The position numbers and the translations under genes are program-made. The notes beneath the pieces are model-generated. The model was not told the DNA's origin. It saw only the letters and a program-made list of their open reading frames with translations, and did no database searches. This document shows positions 26,351 through 36,383 of a DNA stretch of 64,000 nt, piece by piece (positions within the stretch are counted from its first letter, which is position 1; each line of letters begins with the position of its first letter). The DNA is from Blakeslea trispora (taxonomy: Eukaryota; Mucoromycota; Mucoromycetes; Mucorales; Choanephoraceae): the NCBI GenBank assembly GCA_025331445.1, contig JAIWNE010000001.1, positions 558,001-622,000 on the forward strand, written 5' to 3'.

Positions 26351-27704
26351 TCAGAATAAATCAGGATTGTAGTAATATCCATTATTACTTTGTGTATTGT
26401 TGAAATGCGATTGAAACATTTGTTGTTGTTGTTGAAGCATACGTCTGTGCATGTCATGTTGTCTTTGCATCATATGATGATGATTCCAAGCCATTTGTTG
26501 TTGATGTAATAGACGATGCTGTTCTACGTCGTGCATCATTCTATCTTGATAAACTCTTTCTTGGCCGAATGAATTATGTTGTTGTTGTATTTGGTTTGAG
26601 TGGTCAAGACCGGTATTGTGTTGATTGTTTTCTTCCTCATAATACGTGTTGCCGATCTGTTTAACAGGCTCTTGTTTGATTTTTGGTATGCCATTATCGT
26701 ATTCCTCTTCAATCACTTTTGTACCCTATTACTATGTTAGTCTCTCTCTTACTTAAATACAATGAAATAATCGAGCTTGAAAGCTATTTACATTTTGGTC
26801 TGTAATGCGCGTAACACGAATTGTCTGGACAACCCCATTGACAGTACGGGTAGTAGTAGTAACAGATTTGGATGAAAACCCTTGCTGTTGAGGTCTAGAA
26901 GATGAAGAAGAAGAAGATGAGGTGTGTTCAAACGGATGACTAAACAAAGAAGTAGGCTCGAAAAAGTTATCCATCATAGTTGGTGCATTTGAAAACGGAA
27001 ATCCGGAAGACATCCTTGATGTGGTAGGTCTGTCCATCATGAAAGGCGAAAACATATCTAAGAACATGTCGATCATTATAACCAAAATCAATAGGAAGCA
27101 AGAGAATCAAAGCAATCAATTACCTCCTCCATATCCAAAAGAGTGAAAGTGATTGAAAACTTGAGCAAATATTTCTTCAGGGCTATGAAACTATAAACAG
27201 AGTGTAATGTATTAGTTGATGATAGGCAATGTTGTTGGTTCTATTTACAGCGAAACCGGCAAATGGATTGTGAAATTCGTTGTGATTATTGCTATACTGC
27301 ATGTTGTCTCTATTATCGTAAACCCTACGCTTTTCAGCTGATAACAAATATGAGTTGTATTGAAAGAAAAAAGTGATGATATATCCAACTTTACGATCAG
27401 ATAGAATTTCGTAGGCTTCACTATAATTCATTGATTTTTAGTTCATATCAAGTTGAATTTAAGACCAAAAAAAGTATGATGTACCTAATTGCCTTGAACT
27501 TATAGAGTGCATTATTTGATTTGAATATACATAAGCTATTTTATGAGTTATTTCCCTTCTTACCTTCTCACTGGCGTCAGCAGACGAGTTTTTGTCTGGA
27601 TGATACTTGAGGGCAAGCTTGCGATATGCTTTTTTTATGTCCTGTTCGCTTGAGTCAGAAGAGATATTCAGAACTTGATAATAATCTAGAGCTGTAGTAG
27701 ACAT
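26351..27704 (-). CDS. DnaJ (Hsp40) type II-like co-chaperone with Gln/His-rich tail
   Basis: The J domain recruits and stimulates Hsp70. Exon 1 opens [20 protein letters not shown] with [19 protein letters not shown], giving the diagnostic HPD. The rest of the J domain is split by introns ([24 protein letters not shown]). A Gly/Phe-containing segment follows ([27 protein letters not shown]), then a Ser-rich region and [20 protein letters not shown], resembling the DNAJB6/DNAJB2-like substrate region. The last exon is rich in Gln, His and Met. No zinc-finger or C-terminal beta-barrel pair is visible. The ATG at 27702-27704 directly precedes the J domain. Confidence 0.87.
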
Positions 27705-29023
27705 CAAGAAGAGAAAAGGGAAATATAAGAAAGAAAAGGAAGAACAAAGAAAAAAAAACAGAGAAAATAGATTGTAATGCCAATTGCATAAGCTGCCCAA
27801 TCAAATGAGCTAAATCAAACTCCACTAAAAGTTCTCTCATAACATTTGATGCTGCTTTTCGCTCAACGCCAGTCTGATAAGAATCGGTTACACTTCAACT
27901 AGCTGCCTCTCGCTCTCGCTTTTCTCTTGTGATTTTTTTTTCTGACAAAGATATACACAGCAAGCCGAAAAAAAAAGAAACTCGTAGCGTTTGAATAACG
28001 CAAACCTGAGGAGAATCATATTCTAGAATTATATCAAATAACAGAACAAAAAAATTAGCTTCGACTATCAACTAATTGACTCGTCTCCTTTTGTTCACAA
28101 GAGTTTGTTATCTACTATTGCAAATGAAGGGAAAAGAATCACTGTTTTTAATTTAAAAGTTCTCCTCAGGAATCGATTTAATAGCATGTGAAAGAAATGT
28201 ACATATATTCTTTAGACATTACTGATATGTCTGACTTTTGCTTTATTTTACGTCAGCAGCAAGAGAATATCTCAGAATTGACCAAGAGGCCATTCTACAC
28301 ATTACCGTTCCTGCTTCTGAACTTTCCAGAACGTTCAATCGAACCATCCTCTCCTTCTCCTAAAAAGTGAATTGACACTCTTATTACTAAATCGAGCTAT
28401 GAAATTGTTGATAACTCCAACTCAGAAAAGAAAACTAAGCTCGAGATACACATTTTACTTATTGTGACACATGCTGTTTTTACTCATAAAGACATAGCAG
28501 CTTTATAAGAAAAGAAAGTATAATACATTCCCTGAGAAGGCCATTGATCAAAAGTTACACAGCCAGGGTCTTTATCATATTGTTTTCTCCTTGTCACCTT
28601 ATTTTCTCTCTTTTGCTCAAGAGGAGCTTATTCACACGTTGCTAGTACAAACTATTGTTAGTTCTCTTGACAAAGCAAATTAACTTGGTTGTTCAATCAT
28701 TCTAACAAGTGTTATTTTTTAGCTGGTTTTGGTTGAATAAGGCGAAAACAAAAAGTACACAATAAATATTTATCAATGAATACGTATATGTATATGAATG
28801 TAAGGAGCGAACAATAAGGATGAGAAAAATAATGGTAATAATAAAAAGAAGAAGAAAACACAATAGAAAAAAAAAGCAATATTCTTTCTTTCTTTCTTTT
28901 TTTTTTCTTCAAGATATCTTGTAAGAAAGAAAGAAAAGAAAAAAAAAAGGGAGGAGGAGAGGGGAAGATGAAATTTACATATTACAGATACGACAAACAA
29001 AAAAAAAGAAAAAGAAAAAATAA
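27705..29023. other. Intergenic region without recognised genes
   Basis: About 1.3 kb of AT-rich DNA between the DnaJ start and the tetraspanin 3' end. Simple A/T, GA and CTTT tracts occur (for example 28880-28945). Short open frames here have no domain signal or coding-like codon use. Confidence 0.5.
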
Positions 29024-30139
29024 CTAATAATAAGCACCATTGTTATAAGGTCTACCATTGTATGTGTCGTTGTACTGACTGGCCTGTTGATTTTGACGGT
29101 AAATGTCATAACTGTCATAACGGTTGTCTCGAACAGGTTCTTGATATGTAGTTTCAGCGTTTCCGTAAAAATGCTTTTGCTCGTCCGCTTGGTAACCTCC
29201 TACCAATGTAGTAGGTGAATCAGCTGTCATGTCATCAAGTCGAATGCCAGATTTTCTACGCTTACGACGCTCTTCTTCATCCAAATCATAACTGCTGCCG
29301 CCACCGGAACAAAGCAAAGTGATCGAATTACAGATAGCAAGCAACTCTAGTGCAAGACTGGCAAATACTACTAAATACACTTTGCTGAAGGTGCTTTTGA
29401 TATACGCAATAAGACTGCCTGCGCAAGGTGGCAATGCGTTCAGTGTACTAACTACAGCCTGACATGTATCGGAGACGGCAACATGATCTGTTGTTGTTTC
29501 ATATCCACAGCAACCAAACTAAAAGAGAGATGCCAAAAAAAAAGCAACAAATTAGATTTGAAATAAATAAATAAATAAAAAAAGCCTTTTTTTTTTTAAA
29601 GAAAAAATACCTTATTTTGAAGATTAAGTCGATATGAGATAGGTGCTGATCCCCAAATGCCAGAGAGATATTCTGAAGGATTGGCTGCTTTTTGATAGAT
29701 ACGGATACCAATGAATACTTGAAAAATGAGAGCAATGATGATAATGAACATGTAGAAATAGGTGATAAAATTTTTTCGAACACAAGCTCTCACTAATCCA
29801 AGAACAGCTGCTACACAAATAATAGCACCCAAAATAGCCAAATCTATATATTGCAAAAAAAAAAAAAAAAAAAGATTTAATTTTTTTTTTTCATCCTCAA
29901 GAACGATGCAAGATGCTAGTACTCACACTTAAATATGTCAGATGGAAACAGTGTTGCACCAGAGAATCCATCTTTCATACCGATCAAGCCAAACGCAATA
30001 TATGCAAGCCCAACACATGCAAATAATAAATTGGTAAAGATCAAATAGACCTTGCTTATTCTAACAAATGAGAGAATACATGAGCATTGTTTTGTTCATT
30101 CGCCGAGTCGTTAAATTACCTAGAGCAGCAAGTCGACAT
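29024..30139 (-). CDS. Tetraspanin-like four-span membrane protein
   Basis: Four exons give about 300 residues. A 20-nt coding exon (30139-30120, MSTCCS plus) joins to ISKVYLIFTNLLFACVGLAY (TM1). The next exon has two helices (AILGAIICVAAVLGLVRACV; FYMFIIIIALIFQVFIGIRI), then an extracellular loop with FGCCGYETTT, the tetraspanin CCG motif, and a later PPCAG. TM4 is VYLVVFASLALELLAICNSI. The cytosolic tail is Tyr/Asn/Asp-rich (YDSYDIYRQNQQASQYN). Tetraspanins organise membrane microdomains; in fungi they act in polarised growth or host penetration. Juxtamembrane cysteines (MSTCCS) are candidates for palmitoylation. Confidence 0.78.
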
Positions 30140-30394
30140 AGTTGTGAATTGTGTGTCGTTTGTTGACGTGAAGGGGTGAGGGGCGAGAAATGAATGAAAG
30201 GGTATGAACTGTCGTTATTGCTGGAGTAAAAAAAAAAAAAGAAAGAAAGAAGGACTGTAAAATAAAATAAAGAATTGAATAAATAAATAAATAAATAAGA
30301 AAAAAAAGAGAGAGAGAGTGAGAGAGAAAAAGAAAACAAAAAGAAAAAAAAGAGAGAGAGAGTGAGTGAGTGAGAGAGAGGGAATAGGAGTAAT

Positions 30395-30425
<31 letters not shown>

Positions 30426-32260
30426 TGAGTGTACTTGCTTTATTACATGCAGGCACAAGATACACCTAATTAAGTCGATGTAAATCTGTTTAAAAAAAAA
30501 ATCAAGTTCAGCCATTTTTTATTAATTAAAAAAAGTATTACAGACCATGCTACGGTGTTACAATCTAGTTTGATCGGAGAAGTGTTTGTGCAATACACTT
30601 TATTGTGTATTAAGACTCACCTGCAATCGCTCCACCACTCAAGAGCGGCCAATAAAATGGCGAATGGTCGGTTATCAAAATCTATAATGCGGGTTTTCAA
30701 AACAAAGGGCTTCTTCGTTTAATCGCTTCTTGCTGAGATGAGAGAATAGCTCGCTTTTGTATTCCTTTTCCAAACTCAAGATTACATCCTAATGACTCCA
30801 AGTTTACATGCTTATCAAAAGACATGAATATATTCTAGTTTAATAGATCAAGTATACTAAATATTGAAAGTATTGGTATGCCTATCTTTTGTCATGTTCT
30901 CCTAAACTCAATCGCATCAAGCAATTGCCTGTCTGTTACTGAGAGCAAAGCTAAACGCAACGGATGGTTGTGGATCATTAAAAAAAAAAGAAGTTGATGT
31001 CTCAAATGAGTAAAGCATTTTGTAAATTAGGACATCTTGACACAAAGGAAACGGGATTCTTGTCATTAAATCCTTTGTCAAATATCAAAACAGAGAGCGG
31101 CTGTAGTGCCTTTTTTTCTTGTTGTTAAATTGAAGAGTTGGAGAAAAAGTATCAGTTGATTCAGTAGAGCAACGTAGCCTGTATCAGCTTCATTTAATTT
31201 TTGCCATGAAAGTGGCGAGTAGATCGAAATTGTTAATTCTAATGACTAGTTTACTAGACTTTTTACTAGCAAGTAGCGTATACGATAAGCTTCACTTATC
31301 AAAACTTTTCATACACGCACAAACCAACTTGTCTTGGAGCTGGGACAAGGTAAAGGTTATATCGGTTTTCTTAGATCTGGTCTTTGAGATACTCAATTTT
31401 CGATACCAAGAAAGTCTGTGTAGTTTACAGAAAGACGATTCAAACTGAGCAAGATTCGCTGCCTTTTTAAGCTTGGAAAATCTTTACATTGAGAAGAAAA
31501 AGAAGCGTGAAATTAATAGTAGGACCCAACATTACAGACCATTCTCGTTTTTTATCTTGTTAATATCATTGTTTCGGAATTACAGTTGTCCCCCAAAGAA
31601 AAACCTTGAGCAGTACCCAGCAAGAAGTGCACATCTCTCTTTGGAATAAGTAAGCCTGCTCAGTGGGTAAACAAACAAACAGCTTTCTACAAGTAATACC
31701 CTCATACAAATTGTTTGCAAAAGCACGAGGCTTATGACACTAGCTTTTTCAATACAAACAGATAAAAAAAGCTTTTGGAGACTATTTAACAGCATTGTTA
31801 AGGACCGAAAGAGAAAAGTAAGATATTTCGCTACTGTTAGCCAAATAGATATATTTGTATTGAGAGGCTGGTACTACATTGAGCATATGTGCCTTGAAGA
31901 GTTTCAGCATTGAAAACATTATACTTCCCTGAAATTCTTTGTTCGATGAATTTAGTAATTTTGATAAATTAAACCACCCTTTTTTTTTTTAGATCTTGAA
32001 GTTTTTTTTTTTTTATAAATAAAAAACGCTAGCCTGCTATAGAAATTTAGTCACCAAATGTCAACAAGGATTTTCCTTTGATCTGCAAAAAGAAAGGTAA
32101 TTCAAAATGAATGCAACAGTCTCTTCCCGCTCAAGCATGAATGGAGCATGAACGAATAATGTCAGAAAGCCTCAAAAAGTCATTGATTAAATAGCCTTCT
32201 TGCAAGCATCTTGTGTTGATTTCATGGCTTCTCTATCTTGAGCTCACTAAAAGTCACTAA

Positions 32261-32288
32261 CCGAACCGCTTGATAAGATCCGGTTCGG
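32261..32288. repeat. GC-rich 8-bp inverted repeat (hairpin)
   Basis: CCGAACCG (32261-32268) and CGGTTCGG (32281-32288) are exact reverse complements with a 12-nt loop. The stem is strikingly GC-rich for this AT-rich spacer. Its function is unknown. Confidence 0.6.
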
Positions 32289-33023
32289 CTGGGTTAAGAA
32301 ACGAACACAGCAGTGTCCTGTTAGTGTCTACATATCTCTGTTTTAATATCCCTATTGTTTCAAATCAATAACTTGAAGTACTTTTTTTTTTCTGTCGAAT
32401 TAAAAGAAGACCTTGTAAAAAAAAAGGGGGGTTTGACTAAAGACAAGCGTTTGATGACAATGTCGACTTGAAGCATGAATAAGAAACACAACCTGTACTT
32501 GAATCAATGGCGTCCTTTACGACTTGGATATTTATATCTAATGAGTATAAATAGAGCATATGCCATAAATAAACATGGATCAAATTTTGATAACTCACTT
32601 GTTCTTGTTTAACACAAGGACTTTACCCTAAAAATCAAGCCAGTCAAACGCATAGAGTGGATATAATTTCATACTTCAAACAGTGACTCTTCATTGATAG
32701 AAACAAGCAAATAATGTATGCCAAAGGGCTGTATATCTGTTTAATTAGGACACAGCTAGATTGTACAACCATACATTAGTCCTTGAATAATGCCTTCGTT
32801 TCTATCCGTAAAGTCAATGATACTATAGCCATTATTCATTTCTGAGGATTGAGAACATACAAAGAAATGCTCCTCCATTTCAAATCAAAAAGTGGTCAGT
32901 AAAGGCTCAAGAAAACCCGCTGTCGTTTTTTCTTTTTGCTGTATCTGATCCACTAAAATGCATACTTTGCTAAATTTCTTGGACTGCTTTTGGATGTGCG
33001 AGGGACAGGTTTTTCTTTTAATA

Positions 33024-33048
33024 TTTTTTTTTTTTTTTTTTTTTTTTT
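33024..33048. promoter_or_regulatory. SUV3: Poly(dT) tract in the SUV3 promoter
   Basis: Twenty-five consecutive T residues end 53 bp before the SUV3 ATG. Long poly(dA:dT) tracts exclude nucleosomes in fungal promoters, so this is a likely promoter element. Confidence 0.45.
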
Positions 33049-33100
33049 GCATAAACTACGGTTTTCTACCAGTTCTCGTAGCTAAAGCCTTAATATAACC

Positions 33101-35644
33101 ATGTTGCGGTTAATAGCTTTACAACGTTCTATCCCTTTGCTTGCACGACCAAGCTCTATACCAGCAGTTGTTCGACCACTTCATGTAGCTTCACCATGTT
33201 TGCGTCAGAAAATTATTAAAGGATCTAGACCAAAACCATTTAAAGGAAACTCTTTGGCTCATTTCATATCACCTTTTATTGCGAAGGACAAGCGATGGGT
33301 AGAGAGAAGTAAGCAGACGGGCTTTAGAGAGAATAGGCAACTCACCTTTCTTATAGATCTTCAAAGAGAATTGCAGCGATTTACTTCCAATCGCAATGTT
33401 CGAAGTAAAGCCAGCGGTTTAGGTATCCGTGGCCGACTATTCAACGACATTGCAACTGATTTTGTCAAGGCCGTTTCGGCCCACACTATTCCTCGAGTCA
33501 CTGTTAATGAATTGATGGCTAAAATTCATGATGATGAAGGACCAGGTAATTGCAATTGTCTATAGGCAGAAGAAGAAGAAGAAGAAGAAGAGAGAGAAAA
33601 TTCAATTGACGCTTTACGATACAATAGAATTCATTGAAAGAGAGCTGCTGTCTGCCTTCTTTTCTTATGCAGAACCTCATTTACCTGAAGATATGGTGGA
33701 CCGATTTAATTCACTGCGAACAATCAGTGACTTGCGATTTCCAAGTGAATGGTTTCCAGATGCCCGTCAGATGAAAAGGTATAAAAAAGAAAATCAAAAA
33801 GGGAGCAACAGCTAAGAAATATTGTTTAGAAAAATCATACTTCATGTGGGACCCACCAATAGTGGTAAGACTTATAGAGCTCTGAAGAGACTAGAATCAG
33901 CAGAATCTGGCATTTATTGTGGTCCATTGCGTTTATTGGCACATGAGATTTTCGACAAAATGAACACCAAAGGGATTCCTTGTAACCTTTTGACTGGTGA
34001 AGAGCGAAGAGAGGTAGCACCTTATGCTCCATTGACAAGTTCAACAGTCGAAATGGCCAATTTGAACCGAACCATGGACGTTGCTGTGATTGATGAAATT
34101 CAGATGATTGGTGATGCAGATCGAGGCTGGGCCTGGACACAAGCTTTGTTAGGCTTACAAGCAAAGGAAATTCATTTGTGTGGTGAAGCTTCTGCTGTTC
34201 CGTTGGTCAAGAAGATTTGCGAAACATTAGACGAAGAAGTAGAAGTGAATGAGTATACTCGATTGACACCATTTGAGGTGGATCCCAATTCATTACGGAA
34301 CGACTTGACCAAAATCAAAAAGGGCGATTGTGTTGTTTCGTTCTCTAGAAACGAGATCTTTACCTACAAGGAAAAAATCGAAAAACTCACAGGTCTTCGT
34401 TGTGCTGTTGCTTATGGTGGCTTGCCTCCAGGTAATGATACAAGTGATACACATCAAGAGAATATTGCTTACTTAAACTATCAATAGAGACAAGAGCACT
34501 TCAAGCAAAGGCCTTTAATGATGTTGAGAGTGGATTTGATGTGTTGATTGCTTCAGATGCAGTTGGCATGGGCCTTAATTTGAACATCAAACGTATCATT
34601 TTTACAACAGTAGACAAATTTGATGGCAAAACATTTAGACGAGTCAGTATGCCACAAATGAAACAGATTGCCGGTCGTGCAGGTAGATTTGGTACAGCTT
34701 ATAGTGATGGTGAAGTTACCACGTAAGTTACATATAAAGCATAGTTTCCTTTTTTTTTAATTTAACAAAAATGAACCCTTTAAAAGGTTACATCCCAAAG
34801 ATATTCAGTATCTCCAGGAATGTGTTGAGGCACCTACCATCCCACTTGAGGTAAGGTTTAATTTGGTATTACAGAAGGTAGAAATTAGATAATCTGATGT
34901 CATCACTATAGACAGCAGGATTGCAACCCACAGTAGATATTCTAGAATTATTTGCCTTACAAATGCCTGACGAAAAGTTTTCAGGCTTGTTGGTAAGCAA
35001 AAAATCCAAAAAAAAAAGGGAAATTTGAGTTTAATTTTTCTATTTAGCAAAAATTCGAAGATTTAGCTTCCTTAAATGGTGATTACTTTTTGTGTAACTA
35101 TAGAGATCAAAAGGTAGAAAATCCCAGAAAATTGAATGTTATTTGATCTGATCTGACATTGATAGCTTAGATGATTGCCGAGCGTATTGAACATATTAAA
35201 CTGCCTATCCGAGATCGATATCAGTTCGTAACTGCTCCTGTCAGTTGTCGAAATGATTCCTCAATGGAGATGATTGAAACACTGGCTGACAAATTCAGTC
35301 AGAGCAAAACTTGTACCCTAGATGATGTCATTCAGCTACCTAGTACTACACCATCATCAGCATCTTCATTAGCACAATTGGAAATCAACCACAAGAACAT
35401 TATGTTGTATATGTGGTTAAGGTACACTTTGCACATGGAACCAAGCGAATAAGACAAACTCATTTGTTTATACTGTAGCATCCGATACCCAGAAGTGTTT
35501 ACTACCCCTCAGGAGCATGCAAGAGAAGTGAAGAGTCGATGTGAAATAATGATTGACCAAGTACTGAAGAATGCAGACTTTGGCCAAAAGAAGCACATCA
35601 AAAGAAAGACAACGGAAATAAGGAAAACCAAAAAAACAACATAG
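33101..35644 (+). CDS. SUV3: Mitochondrial ATP-dependent RNA helicase Suv3
   Basis: Suv3 is the helicase of the mitochondrial degradosome (with Dss1 or PNPase). About eight exons join to roughly 690 residues. The N-terminus MLRLIALQRSIPLLARPSS is Arg/Leu-rich without acids, typical of a mitochondrial presequence. Helicase motifs in order: GPTNSGKT (Walker A), VIDEIQMIGD (DEIQ Walker B), LCGEASAVPLV, CVVSFSRNEIF, VLIASDAVGMGLNLNIKRII and QIAGRAGRFG. The C-terminal SUV3 domain (ELFALQMPDEKFSGLL; ERIEHIKLPIRDRYQFVTAP) follows. The first intron (about 33547-33628) contains a (GAA)n tract that would otherwise read as poly-Lys. The protein ends in a basic tail, IRKTKKTT. The start is the ATG at 33101. 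Confidence 0.93.
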
Positions 35645-35752
35645 ACTTGCCTTCATATCATATTGTCGTAATTCTTCTATTAGATCAATAAATGAAATCA
35701 CCTTATTAATTTGCAGGAAAAATAGAGTTTGAGAAAATGATCGTCATTTCAA

Positions 35753-35810
35753 TTGGCCTTCCGTCTATTTTACGTCATTTGAGATTCACCAAGAAAAACA
35801 CTATATATAA
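35753..35810 (+). promoter_or_regulatory. Promoter of the 63-residue Gly2 protein: CCAAT, CRE-like and TATA elements
   Basis: An inverted CCAAT (ATTGG, near 35753) and a TTACGTCAT ATF/CREB-like site (35770-35778) are followed by a clear TATA box, CTATATATAA (35801-35810), about 56 bp before the ATG. Spacing fits a strong regulated fungal promoter. Confidence 0.5.
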
Positions 35811-35865
35811 ACACTCATCTTTCAGACTTTAGACCATTGAATTATCTACTTTTTTAAACAACAAA

Positions 35866-36057
35866 ATGGGTGCTATATTCTCTTGCCTAAGTGGCATTGT
35901 TAGTTCAATTGCTTCTATGTTCTCTACCTTAATCAGTGGTATTGCTGGTTTCCTCCAATCTATTGTATCTGCCATCACTCGCTGTATCACTGGTATCTTT
36001 AATGCTATTGCTGCTTGTCTGACTTGTGGTCGTGCCGGAAGACGTCGTAGGGCCTAA
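35866..36057 (+). CDS. Small 63-residue Gly2/Cys amphipathic protein, putative N-myristoylated membrane peptide
   Basis: A single-exon ORF opens MGAIFSCL, a fit to the N-myristoylation pattern (Gly2, Ser6) with Cys7 as a possible palmitoylation site. The body is a chain of short Ile/Ala/Ser/Gly segments (GIVSSIASMFSTLISGIAGF; QSIVSAITRCITGIFNAIAA), likely membrane-lying helices, ending in CLTCGRAGRRRRA, a Cys pair plus a basic tail. A strong TATA promoter and good codon use favour a real expressed gene. I have an impression that similar Gly2 small hydrophobic proteins occur in other fungi, but their role is unknown to me and I cannot check. It sits between SUV3 and the PAS kinase on the same strand. 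Confidence 0.7.
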   Translation: MGAIFSCLSGIVSSIASMFSTLISGIAGFLQSIVSAITRCITGIFNAIAACLTCGRAGRRRRA

Positions 36058-36383
36058 TGACCGTCCGCTTTCGATTGTTGTGAATCAAAAAAAGACCCCT
36101 CTTGTAAAGGAATGGAAGAGCGGATGAGGTCAAATCAAATTACATACTGTATTATATGCCTCCACAACCTTATAATACAACCCTCTTATATATAATTATA
36201 TATACATACTATATCTCTATTATTATTAATCTTAATAAAAAAAAAGAAAAAGAAGCCATCCTATTTTCTTCATATAGTTATTGTTTGTAATGCATACGGT
36301 GACTGCTTGCTTGTAAACATGTATATAAAAACCATCAAAGCGATTTTCTTTTTTTCTTTTTCCATTTCTTCTTAATTTTAAAA

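Larger units (their letters stand above)
30140..33100. other. 3-kb gene-poor spacer with homopolymer and GA tracts
   Basis: No gene is supported. The sequence just upstream of the tetraspanin contains GA/GTGA microsatellites (30300-30385) and an uninterrupted 26-A run (30395-30420). A GC-rich hairpin lies at 32261-32288. A 25-T run (33024-33048) lies 53 bp upstream of the SUV3 start. An 80-codon frame at 31206-31448 (+) lacks domain or context support. Confidence 0.5.

Noticed and set aside
30061..30515. Long minus-strand ORFs rich in Phe/Leu/Ser
   Set aside because: They are translations of GA, A and T tracts upstream of the tetraspanin and carry no real domain.
31206..31448. 80-codon plus-strand ORF in the gene-poor spacer
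   Set aside because: Hydrophobic composition but no domain, no promoter signs and no splicing context; AT-rich spacers produce such frames by chance.
33547..33628. Poly-Lys coding run after SUV3 exon 1
   Set aside because: It is a (GAA)n intron tract; splicing at 33547 and 33628 restores EFIERELL in frame.
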